From Salinicola endophyticus (GTDB lineage Bacteria > Pseudomonadota > Gammaproteobacteria > Pseudomonadales > Halomonadaceae): 64,000 nt of DNA. The stretch spans positions 2,914,001 through 2,978,000 of the forward strand of contig NZ_CP159578.1 in assembly GCF_040536835.1 (NCBI RefSeq), given 5' to 3'. Below, piece by piece: positions 45,029 to 52,493 of the stretch; position 1 is the stretch's first letter, and the number at the start of each line of letters is the position of its first letter. Below the pieces are notes generated by a model that worked only from the letters and a program-made list of their open reading frames with translations, was not told where the DNA came from and made no database searches. The position numbers and the translations under genes were made by a program.

Positions 45029-45203
45029 GGGGAACTCCGAATAGAAAGGCCGCAGCACGGCGGCAAGATCGCGCAGCAAGCCAGATGGCGCGAAAAAGGC
45101 GCCGCCCATGCTCTGGGAAACGTGGGGGAGCACGCGGGGAGCGAGCACAGGCGGCGAACACGAGTTAAATTAAATAACCGCACCGCCAACCAGGAGTAAA
45201 ACG

Positions 45204-45398
45204 ATGCTTGAAATAGTCGATATCGGAGGAGTTTCTACCAAAGGACCAGACATATACTACGTCGCGGTAGGATATTCAGATGGATCACGGGGGCAGATTC
45301 GATTGCCCGCAACCTATAAAGAAGCATTTGATAATGCGCCTTTCCAAGCCCGCAAGGTTTTGCTTAATGCAGCCAAGTCCAGCAAAGAGGGAACCTAA
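45204..45398 (+). CDS. Hypothetical small protein, plus-strand moron
   Basis: 64 residues; AGGAG 8 bp before the ATG. Beta-hairpin-like N-terminal half (IYYVAVGYSDGSRGQIRLP), helical end. No family recognised. Confidence 0.6.
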   Translation: MLEIVDIGGVSTKGPDIYYVAVGYSDGSRGQIRLPATYKEAFDNAPFQARKVLLNAAKSSKEGT

Positions 45399-45560
45399 TG
45401 ACGACTGCGCCCCGGCCGGTGATACCGATCAGGGCGCAGAGAAGACAAGCTTAGCTGAATAGTACCCCCGAGCGGTCACGAACACAACATATAGTATTCG
45501 TGCTATTTTCTGGCGCTCGTTAAACCCGTTATCTCAGCTCAACATTCAGGGAGAGCAGCA

Positions 45561-45752
45561 ATGCTGTTGGGAGCCATCACAATCATCGTCGCCGTCATCG
45601 CTGGGATAGCCATGGCGAACAAACACAGCGAGAAACCTATGAGCCGGGGAGCCAACAACACCGTGATCACGGTGCTGGTGATCATTGGCGCCATCATACT
45701 CGCCGGGGTGTTTCTGCTGCAGTACGTGATACCACCATACGGTAGAATCTGA
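45561..45752 (+). CDS. Small two-helix membrane protein
   Basis: 63 residues; GGGAG 9 bp before the ATG. Two membrane helices (AITIIVAVIAGIAMA and VITVLVIIGAIILAGVFLLQ) joined by a short basic loop. Ends head-to-head with the minus-strand gene next to it. Function unknown; a lysogenic membrane moron is possible. Confidence 0.6.
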   Translation: MLLGAITIIVAVIAGIAMANKHSEKPMSRGANNTVITVLVIIGAIILAGVFLLQYVIPPYGRI

Positions 45753-45755
45753 CGC

Positions 45756-46355
45756 TCAGGCCACCATCTGCGCCTGCTCACCTACTAGCGCCACCAGCAT
45801 CTTCCGCGCGTTCTTCGCAGAGTTGCGCAGCGCTTCGGCCGTCATGAACACGCTGCCGCTAGCCCCCATCGCATACCCCAGCCGCTGCAGGATAACTCGC
45901 TGGGCGCCACACACCTCCGCCAGCGTCAAACCACGATGCCCCTGCTTAATCGCTTCCATGCGCTGCTGGTCGCCGAGCACCGGCTGGGCCCACTGCTGAA
46001 CCGGGATCGCATATCCCGCCAGCAGCAGGGCCATCCGCTGCCTCTCGGTGAGGTGCACCAGCAGTGCCTGGGCCATCGACCGCCAGCGGCAGGCATGCCG
46101 ATAGCGCTCCGCGGCCTCCATCACGTGGTCAACGCAACCCGTCACCTCGCCGCGCCCCTCGCCCATGCCCGCCAGCGGGCTGACTTTGTGATGCCCCAGA
46201 TTGAGGTGCCGATAGTCCAGCCGCCACTCGATCTCGACCTCGATCAGCTCATCGAGACAACGGCGCAGCGCCCGGGCACGCAGTGTGCTGCCCTCCGGCT
46301 CGCGCCTGATCACCGCCAACAGTTGATTGATCCCCATCAGCTCCAGCTGTCGCAT
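45756..46355 (-). CDS. Hypothetical protein in the position of a Q late regulator
   Basis: 199 residues, GGGGAG upstream of the ATG. Helical; the middle has HLTERQRMALLLAGYAIPVQQWAQPVLGDQQRMEAIKQGHRGLTLAEVCGAQRVILQRLG, which could be a helix-turn-helix. It is the last gene before the lysis cassette, where lambda has antiterminator Q, so a late-gene activator is the likeliest role, by position only. Confidence 0.5.
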   Translation of the reverse strand: MRQLELMGINQLLAVIRREPEGSTLRARALRRCLDELIEVEIEWRLDYRHLNLGHHKVSPLAGMGEGRGEVTGCVDHVMEAAERYRHACRWRSMAQALLVHLTERQRMALLLAGYAIPVQQWAQPVLGDQQRMEAIKQGHRGLTLAEVCGAQRVILQRLGYAMGASGSVFMTAEALRNSAKNARKMLVALVGEQAQMVA

Positions 46356-46383
46356 GCTCTCCCCCTATCCCTGTCCTGAATCG

Positions 46384-46863
46384 TTACCACTTCGTCCCAT
46401 GCGGCATGGCCTGCCGCTGCTCAATAATCGTCGGCTCCCACCCGGCGTACTTCCTCAGTACCGCTTTGGCCTCCTCCAAGCCACGGGCCAGCACCGCGCA
46501 GTACCCGCGGCGATCAGCCTTCTCCAGCCACTCGCGCTGACTGGCCGCCGTAGCGGCGTGATTCGGCGGCGTCGCCTTGAACTCGAGGTAGAGCCCAAGC
46601 CACCCACCGCGACCTTCCATCACCACCAGGTCGGAGACACCCGAGCGAACACCCTGGCGCTTGAGATCCGCCGCCGTCTTCTTGTTGCGCTGGCCACCGT
46701 TTGGCACGTGATAGATCACGTCGTAGAGATCGCCCACGGGCATGCCGCGCTGCTGCTCGCCGAACAGCCAGCGGATCAGCACCATCTGCTCGATGCCCTC
46801 GTGATCGACCCGCGGGGCCCGGGGCGCCCGCGCCGTCCGGCTGCGAGTAGCGGTGACGGTCAT
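46384..46863 (-). CDS. VRR-NUC domain nuclease
   Basis: 159 residues. PNGGQRNKKTAADLKRQGVRSGVSDL and LYLEFKA followed by SQREWLEKADRRGYCAVLARG is the VRR-NUC signature of the PD-(D/E)xK fold, with Asp in GVSDL and EFK as the metal site. Phage copies probably resolve branched DNA, as RusA or lambda NinG do; its place among nin-like genes agrees. Confidence 0.88.
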   Translation of the reverse strand: MTVTATRSRTARAPRAPRVDHEGIEQMVLIRWLFGEQQRGMPVGDLYDVIYHVPNGGQRNKKTAADLKRQGVRSGVSDLVVMEGRGGWLGLYLEFKATPPNHAATAASQREWLEKADRRGYCAVLARGLEEAKAVLRKYAGWEPTIIEQRQAMPHGTKW

Positions 46864-47150
46864 TGCAGAACCTCTGCCCAGGCTTGCCAGTCATAGCCGC
46901 ATTCGCAGACGCCACCCTCGGCATGATCCGCGTGCAGCGAGCAGCCGGGCGTTGGGCATGACGGCACCATCACCAGAACCTTGGTGCCCGGCGGGAACGT
47001 CTCGGCCGCCAGGCTGATCTCATCCAGCCGATAGGCGCCCAGGTCGCCCTCGCCTTGGCACTCCCAAGACCGCCCGCCTTTCACGCAGCTGGCTGGTTCT
47101 GCTGGCTTTGCCTCTGCCGCCATGATCTGGGTGTACTGACTCTCTGGCAT
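46860..47150 (-). CDS. Cys-rich small protein
   Basis: 96 residues; the ATG overlaps the upstream stop by one base (TGATG). Cysteine pairs SCPTPGC and CECG near the end suggest a zinc site. No family recognised. Overlaps the VRR-NUC gene by four bases. Confidence 0.6.
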   Translation of the reverse strand: MPESQYTQIMAAEAKPAEPASCVKGGRSWECQGEGDLGAYRLDEISLAAETFPPGTKVLVMVPSCPTPGCSLHADHAEGGVCECGYDWQAWAEVLQ

Positions 47151-47431
47151 CACTTCCCCCTCGCCTGACGGCGCGCCCAGCGCTGGTAGTCGGCGACGAT
47201 GCGGTCGAGCATCAGCCGCGCGTCGTGGTTCGTGTCCAGCTCCCGGCGGCTCTTGATGCCGCAGGCGTGCCGGATGAAGTCGGCGGCATCCTGCTCATCG
47301 TGCGTGCCGTCGGGCAGCAGCTCGGGCGTCAACTCCTCCCGGTATCGGCGCCGATGGTCGAGATAGAGCCGGAACTGCGGATTGGCGCCGATCAGCGCCG
47401 CGCGGGCGGCCTGGGTGTCCGTGCGTCTCAC
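47150..47431 (-). CDS. Hypothetical nin-region protein
   Basis: 93 residues from a GTG overlapping the previous stop (GTGA). Helical, Arg-rich: ARAALIGANPQFRLYLDHRRR and HDEQDAADFIRHACGIKSRREL. Similar small proteins accompany replication genes in Pseudomonas and Halomonas prophages; function unknown. Confidence 0.6.
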   Translation of the reverse strand: MRRTDTQAARAALIGANPQFRLYLDHRRRYREELTPELLPDGTHDEQDAADFIRHACGIKSRRELDTNHDARLMLDRIVADYQRWARRQARGK

Positions 47432-47589
47432 TGGCCCACCCCCTCGGCGCGGCGACGGCTCATGCAGTGGCAGCAGTACGGCTCGCCCGGGTCGAAGCAC
47501 ATCGTGCCGCGGGGCTGGCCACACAAGCCGCAATGGCGCCGGGCGGGCCGGCGTCGGCGCGCCTGGTTGTAGCGAGTGGAGCGGGTCAT
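47428..47589 (-). CDS. Very small zinc-ribbon protein
   Basis: 53 residues, from the ATG at 47589 to a TGA at 47428. Basic start (TRSTRYNQARRRRPARRH) then HCGLCGQ and YCCHCMSRR, a C-x2-C / C-x2-C zinc ribbon. It sits exactly between the P-like gene and the next frame and overlaps the latter by four bases, which supports it. Confidence 0.6.
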   Translation of the reverse strand: MTRSTRYNQARRRRPARRHCGLCGQPRGTMCFDPGEPYCCHCMSRRRAEGVGQ

Positions 47590-47591
47590 GC

Positions 47592-48353
47592 TCACGCCCT
47601 CCCCGTGGCGGCTTTCAACATCGCCAGCCCCTGGCTGGCATTCATGCGGTGCGGCAGGCCCGCGGCCTCCGCCTGCTGCTGGGCGGCCTCACGGCTGGCG
47701 CGCTCCGCAAGCTCGGCGCGATTGCGGGTAGCGTCGTTCTCGATCAGCCCCTGGGCGGCCAGTGGCTGCCCCGCCATCACCCGATTGACCAGGGCGCCGT
47801 ACTCGTGAGAAAACCGCTTCTCCAGCCGGACGCGCACGCTCTGCGCCGTGGTACCGTGGATCTCGCGCCAGCCGATCGCCTGCCCGGCCATGCGCACGGC
47901 GTCGTGGCTCCAGCGCCAGCCCGCGGGGTCGTGGCAGTGTGCGCAGGCCTCGCGCCAAGCCGCGTCGACCGTCGGTAGCCCCACGTCCTCGGGCCTTGGC
48001 TCACACATCGCGGCGAAAGCAGCCGGCTGTGGCGGCCAGGCCGTGTCGCCGGAACGGGCCGCGTCTCGAATCTCAACGCGCAACCGATGGAAACCACGCT
48101 CGAGGTGGCTGATCGCCAGATGAGCAAGCTCGGCCCCCCACACGCCTTGCTCGTCAAACTCGCCCCACTGCTTCTCGAACTTCGCCCCGTAGAGATTCCG
48201 CATACCGTCGAACAGCGCATCGACGACCTCAGGGCTAGCGGTGCCATTGCCCATCGGATGGACGCTCTCCGCCCTGCCGCTCGGCTTCTGCTGCTGCCCT
48301 TGCTTCGGCAGCTGTGCGACGGCGTGGGGGAGTACGTTGGCGGCCGTTTGCAT
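47592..48353 (-). CDS. Replication protein P-like (helicase loader)
   Basis: 253 residues from the ATG at 48353 (GGAGG 5 bp upstream). VVDALFDGMRNLYGAKFEKQWGE and the AWPPQPAAFAAMCEP stretch match the lambda P family, which brings the host DnaB helicase to the origin. Its start lies 119 bp inside the 3' end of the O-like gene. Confidence 0.8.
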   Translation of the reverse strand: MQTAANVLPHAVAQLPKQGQQQKPSGRAESVHPMGNGTASPEVVDALFDGMRNLYGAKFEKQWGEFDEQGVWGAELAHLAISHLERGFHRLRVEIRDAARSGDTAWPPQPAAFAAMCEPRPEDVGLPTVDAAWREACAHCHDPAGWRWSHDAVRMAGQAIGWREIHGTTAQSVRVRLEKRFSHEYGALVNRVMAGQPLAAQGLIENDATRNRAELAERASREAAQQQAEAAGLPHRMNASQGLAMLKAATGRA

Positions 48354-49194
48354 AGGCACCTCCAGTCGATTGCGGTTGAGCGATAGCGTTGCGTTGATCG
48401 TTGCGGACCCAGTCTACGAAGCGACCGATCCAACCCGCTGGCGCCAATTGGCGGTTTGGATCACCAGCGTGATGGGCCACGAACTTCGCGAGCTGGTGGG
48501 GCTCGTAGCGGGTTTCCGGCGACATGCCGGCGCGATAGCACTGGGCGGCGAACATCTCGGGATTCGGCTCCCAATCCAGCGCCATGGCGTGCTTGCGCGC
48601 AGGGTGAGCACTGTTGCCACCCAGGGACGCCGGCTTGCCGATCTTGTCGACCAGCGGCTGGCCGTCGTCGGCAAACTGTTGAGCGTGATCGAGCGGCCCG
48701 CCCGCAGTGTGAGTGTTGGGGTTAGGATCATTGGTATCTTGATTCGTCGGAGATTTTTCCGACCCTGGCTCGGAGATTTTTCCGACCCCGCTCGGAGATT
48801 TTTCCGAGGTCGGATATTTTTCCGACCCTTGCTCATCGGCGCTTCTGCTGAGGGTCGGAGATTTTTCCGACCCTGCCTTCGGCGCCCCGCGGTTCCAGGT
48901 CTTGCCCTTCTCCGTCAGCCGCATGTAGGTGCGGTTGTCGCAGCTGGTGATCTGGATTACACCCAGCACCGCCAGCTGCTTCATGAGCCGATAGGCGGTG
49001 TCCTGCTTGTCGGTCAGCAGCGGCAGCTCGGCGACCACCTTCGACTTGCTCACGTTGTAGAACGTCTGCCCGTCGAGCTGGCGCGCGTCCGCCCAGGTCG
49101 GCACCTGGTGCAGGAAGGCGAACAGCATCGCCTGCTGCGCGTTGAGCCCCCACTCCACAGCGCGGGCCTGATTGATGGCGACGAGGTATTGCAT
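48235..49194 (-). CDS. Replication initiation protein O-like, containing the origin
   Basis: 319 residues. The N-terminal winged-helix part (about 1-95; KVVAELPLLTDKQDTAYRLMKQLAVLGVIQI) should bind the origin; a low-complexity middle made of repeated GSEKSPT-like units (about 108-150) is what the DNA iterons encode; the C-terminus with YEPHQLAKFVAHHAGDPNRQLAPAGWIGRFVDWV fits a primosome-interaction part. Same arrangement as lambda O. Confidence 0.8.
   Translation of the reverse strand: MQYLVAINQARAVEWGLNAQQAMLFAFLHQVPTWADARQLDGQTFYNVSKSKVVAELPLLTDKQDTAYRLMKQLAVLGVIQITSCDNRTYMRLTEKGKTWNRGAPKAGSEKSPTLSRSADEQGSEKYPTSEKSPSGVGKISEPGSEKSPTNQDTNDPNPNTHTAGGPLDHAQQFADDGQPLVDKIGKPASLGGNSAHPARKHAMALDWEPNPEMFAAQCYRAGMSPETRYEPHQLAKFVAHHAGDPNRQLAPAGWIGRFVDWVRNDQRNAIAQPQSTGGAYANGRQRTPPRRRTAAEARAAAEAERQGGERPSDGQWHR
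48747..48870. repeat. Five origin iterons inside the O-like gene
   Basis: The imperfect palindrome TCGGAGATTTTTCCGA occurs at 48747, 48770, 48792 and 48855, and with one change (TCGGATATTTTTCCGA) at 48810. Spacings are 23, 22, 18 and 45 bp. An AT-richer stretch lies to the left (48720-48746). They are the likely binding sites of the O-like protein and hence the phage origin. Confidence 0.85.
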
Positions 49195-49532
49195 CAGCTC
49201 ACCCGAGCATCGAACGTAGGCAGCGGCGCGTTGGGCAGCATTTCCGTGCCCAACGCCAGGGCATGGAAACGGGCCGACTCACTCAGATGAAACGCGATCG
49301 TCTTGTCGCGGCGCGCCCGAGCGTCATCGTCGAATGGTTCGGCTCGGCTCATCAGCTCGGCCGTAGCGGCGTGGTAGCGTGCGCCAGTGTGGGCCAGCTC
49401 CAAGCGCCGCTTCGCCTCGTCCATCGGCTTCTCGCTCGCCAACTCCGCGCGCTGCCGGGTGAGGCGGTAGATCTCATCGGACAAATCGCTGGTCAGCCAG
49501 CTGGAGTAGCTCGGCGTGATTGTCTTGGTCAT
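49194..49532 (-). CDS. Hypothetical early protein before O
   Basis: 112 residues, GGGGGAG 8 bp before the ATG. Helical, starting TKTITPSYSSWLTSDLSDEIYRLTRQRAELA. Stop overlaps the O start by one base. Function unknown; part of the leftward early operon. Confidence 0.6.
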   Translation of the reverse strand: MTKTITPSYSSWLTSDLSDEIYRLTRQRAELASEKPMDEAKRRLELAHTGARYHAATAELMSRAEPFDDDARARRDKTIAFHLSESARFHALALGTEMLPNAPLPTFDARVS

Positions 49533-49651
49533 GGTGTGCTCCCCCGAAGCGTTCCCGCGGCCGGCAAACAGCCGACCAGCGGGCAATAGAGGGCCATGCC
49601 GCCAGCGGTTACAGTGGGAGTTCTCACACAACCGACTGAGGTACCGGCGAC

Positions 49652-49918
49652 ATGGCCGAAACTGAACAGAGCTCGCTCACTGACGAGCAAAAGAGGCTGG
49701 CTGAGGCAGAAGCCCAGATTACCTACCACCGCTCCCGCGTCTTGACGCTTAGGGGCGACCAGATCGCCAAGCGGGAGGGCTACAAGAGTTCCGAGCTGTG
49801 CGGCATCTACGCGGTTCGCTACTACCTCATGCAGAAGCATCACTGGACTCCCGCGCAGGTGTTTGCGATGAGCGAAGAGCATCTCGAGTTCGCGATGCTC
49901 GAAGAGCGTGGCAAGTAG
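49652..49918 (+). CDS. Hypothetical helical protein, plus-strand
   Basis: 88 residues, GAGGT 9 bp upstream of the ATG. Coiled-coil N-terminus (LTDEQKRLAEAEAQITYHRSRV), then a compact SSELCGIYAVRYYLMQKHHWTPAQVFAMSEEHLEFAM region resembling small proteins seen in Halomonas and Pseudomonas prophages. Runs against the early operon and overlaps the end of the gene that follows. Confidence 0.6.
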   Translation: MAETEQSSLTDEQKRLAEAEAQITYHRSRVLTLRGDQIAKREGYKSSELCGIYAVRYYLMQKHHWTPAQVFAMSEEHLEFAMLEERGK

Positions 49919-50051
49919 AACCAGCCGCTAAGAGACTGGCTCCAAGATCATCACCCTCTTCTCGCGCCTGCTCGGCTCGAAGGCGGAGCAGGCGCGAACT
50001 TGATGTATCGAGCGCAACCTTGGCCGCCATCAGCGATTGTTCATGAGTCAT
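49827..50051 (-). CDS. Small early protein after cro
   Basis: 74 residues; GGGGAG 8 bp before the ATG, much like the site of the 49532 gene, so translation is likely. Helical first half (SLMAAKVALDTSSSRLLRLRAEQAREEG), low-complexity end that overlaps the opposite gene by 92 bp. No family recognised. Confidence 0.45.
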   Translation of the reverse strand: MTHEQSLMAAKVALDTSSSRLLRLRAEQAREEGDDLGASLLAAGSTCHALRASRTRDALRSSQTPARESSDASA

Positions 50052-50079
50052 GGCGTGCTCCCCGCCCCTGTATGAATTT

Positions 50080-50373
50080 TCACCCCCGATAGGAGGCAGT
50101 TTTCGAGCTCTTGGCTTGGGTAGACTGGGCACCAGAAGAGGCATGAAAGCAGTCGAGTTCCGGCCACATCACGTGCCAGTCGTCAGGGCGCAGCTGCTGT
50201 CGAGTGGCAGCACCGTTGGAGGCTTTCTCGATCAGGGCCGCCGTGCCGACAGACGCTGTCTTATGGCCGTAGCCGATCAAGCGGAGGTAGGACCGGGTCG
50301 TGCCGGTGTCGGCGACCTGCTGGTCGGTGGCACTCTTCAGCCAGACGAGCAGGCCTTCAATGCGTGTCTTCAT
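50080..50373 (-). CDS. Cro-like / YdaS-type regulator
   Basis: 97 residues, GGAG 6 bp before the ATG. The SYLRLIGYGHKTASVGTAALIEKASNGAATRQQLRPDDW segment has the order of YdaS/Cro-type helix-turn-helix proteins (GKTASVGTAALIE as the recognition part). Divergent from the cI repressor, with the operator cluster between them. First gene of the leftward early operon. Confidence 0.75.
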   Translation of the reverse strand: MKTRIEGLLVWLKSATDQQVADTGTTRSYLRLIGYGHKTASVGTAALIEKASNGAATRQQLRPDDWHVMWPELDCFHASSGAQSTQAKSSKTASYRG

Positions 50374-50400
50374 CGGTGGCTCCAGTAAGAAACGCCACCA

Positions 50401-50429
50401 TGATTACCCATGGGTAATGATTAAATCAA
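50401..50429 (-). promoter_or_regulatory. Early promoter pR of the cro operon
   Basis: TTGATT (50429-50424), 17 bp, TAATCA (50406-50401) on the minus strand. The operator lies within the spacer, so bound repressor would block polymerase. The same layout recurs at 52018-52046. Confidence 0.7.
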
Positions 50430-50458
50430 TACCCGCAGGGAATTTACCTGCGAGTAAC
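50403..50458. promoter_or_regulatory. Repressor operators (OR-like cluster)
   Basis: Three related palindromes: ATTACCCATGGGTAAT (50403-50418, perfect), AATACCCGCAGGGAAT (50428-50443) and TTTACCTGCGAGTAAC (50443-50458). The perfect one overlaps the cro promoter; the two weaker ones lie towards cI and may control its maintenance promoter. Confidence 0.8.
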
Positions 50459-50477
50459 GAGCGCGGAAGATTCCCGC

Positions 50478-51254
50478 ATGGACATCTACGACATTCGCCG
50501 CAGCAACCTGCTGACACTGCTGAAAGAGCGTTTCGGTGGGAACAAATCCAAGCTGGCCGACGCTATCGATCGGCAGCCGAGCTACGTATCACGATGCCTA
50601 TCTGATGGCGCACACCGTAAACGGATTGGCGAAGACTTTGCGCGACACGTGGAAGACCTGCTGGGCCTTCCTACTCGTTGGCTGGACGAGCTGGAGCACG
50701 GGCAGGCGAATGACGTATCCCGAGGTGTAGGCACGCCGGAAGCAATAGGAAAGCCTGAGGCCGACAACGAGCTCACCTTCACCGAGAACGTGAACCCTTG
50801 GGACCATTCCAGACCTTTGGCAGATGACGAGGTAGAGATCCCACTATTCCGGGAGGTTGCGTTGTCGGGCGGCGGGGGCCGCACGCAGGTAGTCGAAAAC
50901 AACGGGGCGACTTTGCGCTTCAAGCGTCGCACCCTAAGGAGCGCAGGGGTGTCGAAGGAGTCAGCAGCATGTGCTTACGTTGAAGGTAGCAGCATGGAGC
51001 CCATACTGCCGGATGGGGCTTCGGTGGGAGTGGACACTTCCGATAAGCAGATCAAGAGCGGCAAGATGTACGCCATCGACCACGACGGGCTGCTTCGAGT
51101 GAAGTTTCTCTATCGGCTGCCAGGTGGAGGGCTACGTATACGCAGCGCCAACCCCGATAAGATAGAGCACCCCGATGAGGATCTGGGGCCGGACTGGCCG
51201 GAGCAGGTGAACGTCATCGGCAAGGTCTTCTGGTATAGCGTGGTTCTGCACTGA
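50478..51254 (+). CDS. CI-like prophage repressor (S24 family)
   Basis: 258 residues. N-terminal helix-turn-helix (KSKLADAIDRQPSYVSRCLS, about 24-43) and a C-terminal LexA/UmuD-like peptidase domain with the nucleophile in VEGSSMEPIL and the Lys in LLRVKFLY. The region REVALSGGGGR is where the self-cleavage site would be expected, but a clear Ala-Gly is not seen there. Represses lytic genes from operators in both directions. A strong terminator follows. Confidence 0.9.
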   Translation: MDIYDIRRSNLLTLLKERFGGNKSKLADAIDRQPSYVSRCLSDGAHRKRIGEDFARHVEDLLGLPTRWLDELEHGQANDVSRGVGTPEAIGKPEADNELTFTENVNPWDHSRPLADDEVEIPLFREVALSGGGGRTQVVENNGATLRFKRRTLRSAGVSKESAACAYVEGSSMEPILPDGASVGVDTSDKQIKSGKMYAIDHDGLLRVKFLYRLPGGGLRIRSANPDKIEHPDEDLGPDWPEQVNVIGKVFWYSVVLH

Positions 51255-51284
51255 TTCTAATCATATATATATCTAAATAAAGAA

Positions 51285-51315
51285 GCCCCGCTCGGTCATT
51301 CTAGCGGGGCTTTTT
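51285..51315 (+). terminator. Terminator of the repressor gene
   Basis: Perfect 8-bp stem GCCCCGCT/AGCGGGGC with a 10-base loop, followed by five T. Confidence 0.92.
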
Positions 51316-51760
51316 CGCATTCGTATGGGAGAAATTTTATTCTCTTCGCAGGGTACGTTTAGCGCAACCATGCGGCTTGGCTGACAGGGCAAAATTATCC
51401 ACAGGAAACTCACAGAAAAAAACCACATCTTTGCTTGGAAAACCAAATGGCTACCATATATAGTTTTTGCAGCGGGTAGCAACTTATCCGCCAAGAGGAA
51501 AGGCTCTCCTGCTGGAGAGCCCTTCTAAACCCCTTAGAGACTAAGGTGTACAGGTAGCCTTCTCCTATGGCGAGCATCAGCGTTGCAGCGCCGCTCACCC
51601 AGGGTCCCAGAAGTTACCGTAGGTGTAATTTAGAGTGTGACACTCAAAGTGTAAAGGCGGATAACAGCCATTCTGGTTGTCTTTTTGCCACACACAGTCA
51701 CACATCTTTTCCGACCTACCGTGCACCAGCTGTCTCGCATGCTCATAAGGAGCACGCAAG
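51316..51760. other. Non-coding stretch between cI and the 51761 gene
   Basis: No gene seen. It holds an 8-bp hairpin (GGCTCTCC/GGAGAGCC, about 51503-51522) with T-richness on the minus strand, and the perfect palindrome GAGTGTGACACTC (51631-51643), a possible regulator site. The promoter of the 51761 gene should be here. Confidence 0.4.
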
Positions 51761-51940
51761 ATGCCTCAGTATCGACCTCGCAAGCCACTGATGAGCTATC
51801 CGCCGGAAGAGCGCCACCGTGTGGCTAGCGATGCTGGCAAGACCCTGCAAGAGTGGAAGGAGTTGCAGTCCTTTGCGCCCCTGACTCGTACGTCTTCCAG
51901 GCATCCACCAGCAAGCAACCAGGATGATCTAGATCTCTGA
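51761..51940 (+). CDS. Small hypothetical protein
   Basis: 59 residues with AAGGAG 8 bp before the ATG and a strong terminator 20 bp after the stop. Pro/Arg-rich start (PQYRPRKPLMSYPPEERHR), then DAGKTLQEWKELQSF. Between cI and the second operator cluster, where lambda-like phages encode immunity-region proteins such as rex. Function unknown. Confidence 0.65.
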   Translation: MPQYRPRKPLMSYPPEERHRVASDAGKTLQEWKELQSFAPLTRTSSRHPPASNQDDLDL

Positions 51941-51960
51941 ACCAGAGATAGGTGAGCGAA

Positions 51961-51985
51961 ACCCGCCCTCAGAGGCGGGTTTTTT
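51961..51985 (+). terminator. Terminator after the 51761 gene
   Basis: 7-bp stem ACCCGCC/GGCGGGT, 6-base loop, then five further T. Separates the immunity gene from the OL-like promoter. Confidence 0.9.
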
Positions 51986-52003
51986 CTGTCTCGTAGAAAT
52001 TTC

Positions 52004-52044
52004 GTAACCCCTGGGTATTGACCTATAGATTACCTGTGGGTAAT
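52004..52044. promoter_or_regulatory. Repressor operators (OL-like pair)
   Basis: GTAACCCCTGGGTATT (52004-52019) and ATTACCTGTGGGTAAT (52029-52044) share the consensus of the operators between cro and cI, 12 and 14 of 16 positions matching the perfect copy. Confidence 0.8.
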
Positions 52045-52046
52045 AG
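52018..52046 (+). promoter_or_regulatory. Early promoter pL-like
   Basis: TTGACC, 17 bp, TAATAG, with the strong operator filling the spacer exactly as at the cro promoter. Drives the rightward operon beginning at 52080. Confidence 0.72.
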
Positions 52047-52079
52047 TTACCTCAAGACAACGCCATCTTGGGTAACAAA

Positions 52080-52493
52080 ATGCACAAGGTCATTCAAACC
52101 ACTCAAACGATCCACGCCTTCGGCTACCGCTGCCGGGTAGGCAAACGCGCCCAAGGCCTCCCCACCGCCAATCAGGCCTTTGTCATTGCGGGCATTGCCG
52201 CCGGCATGACTCAGAAAGAGATCGCCAAGGCTCGCGGGGTTTCGCCGGCGACCGTCAAAAGCACCGTTGAAGCGATCTACTTCACCCTTAGAGCCCAACG
52301 AGCCACGGAAGCTGTCGCCCAGGCTATGCGGCGCACGTGGATCGCCCCGCTGCTGCTGGCAATCACGATCAGCGCCATCTCGCCGGACGTGCACATGCAG
52401 CGCCTGCGCTCCAGCGGCGGCCGCCAGACGATCAGCATCACGAAGCTCAGCCGCCGCCAGGAGAGCCACGATGTCAGCGGGGTGGCCGCATGA
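52080..52493 (+). CDS. Small LuxR-type helix-turn-helix protein
   Basis: 137 residues from the ATG at 52080. The segment FVIAGIAAGMTQKEIAKARGVSPATVKSTVEAIYFTL is a LuxR/GerE-like helix-turn-helix. First gene behind the OL-like operators, so an early regulator is expected. The ribosome binding site is weak, which may reflect a very short leader. Confidence 0.7.
   Translation: MHKVIQTTQTIHAFGYRCRVGKRAQGLPTANQAFVIAGIAAGMTQKEIAKARGVSPATVKSTVEAIYFTLRAQRATEAVAQAMRRTWIAPLLLAITISAISPDVHMQRLRSSGGRQTISITKLSRRQESHDVSGVAA

Noticed and set aside
48747..48870. Possible short CRISPR-like array
   Set aside because: Repeats are 16 bp, spacers irregular and 2-29 bp, and the array lies inside a replication initiator gene; iterons explain it.
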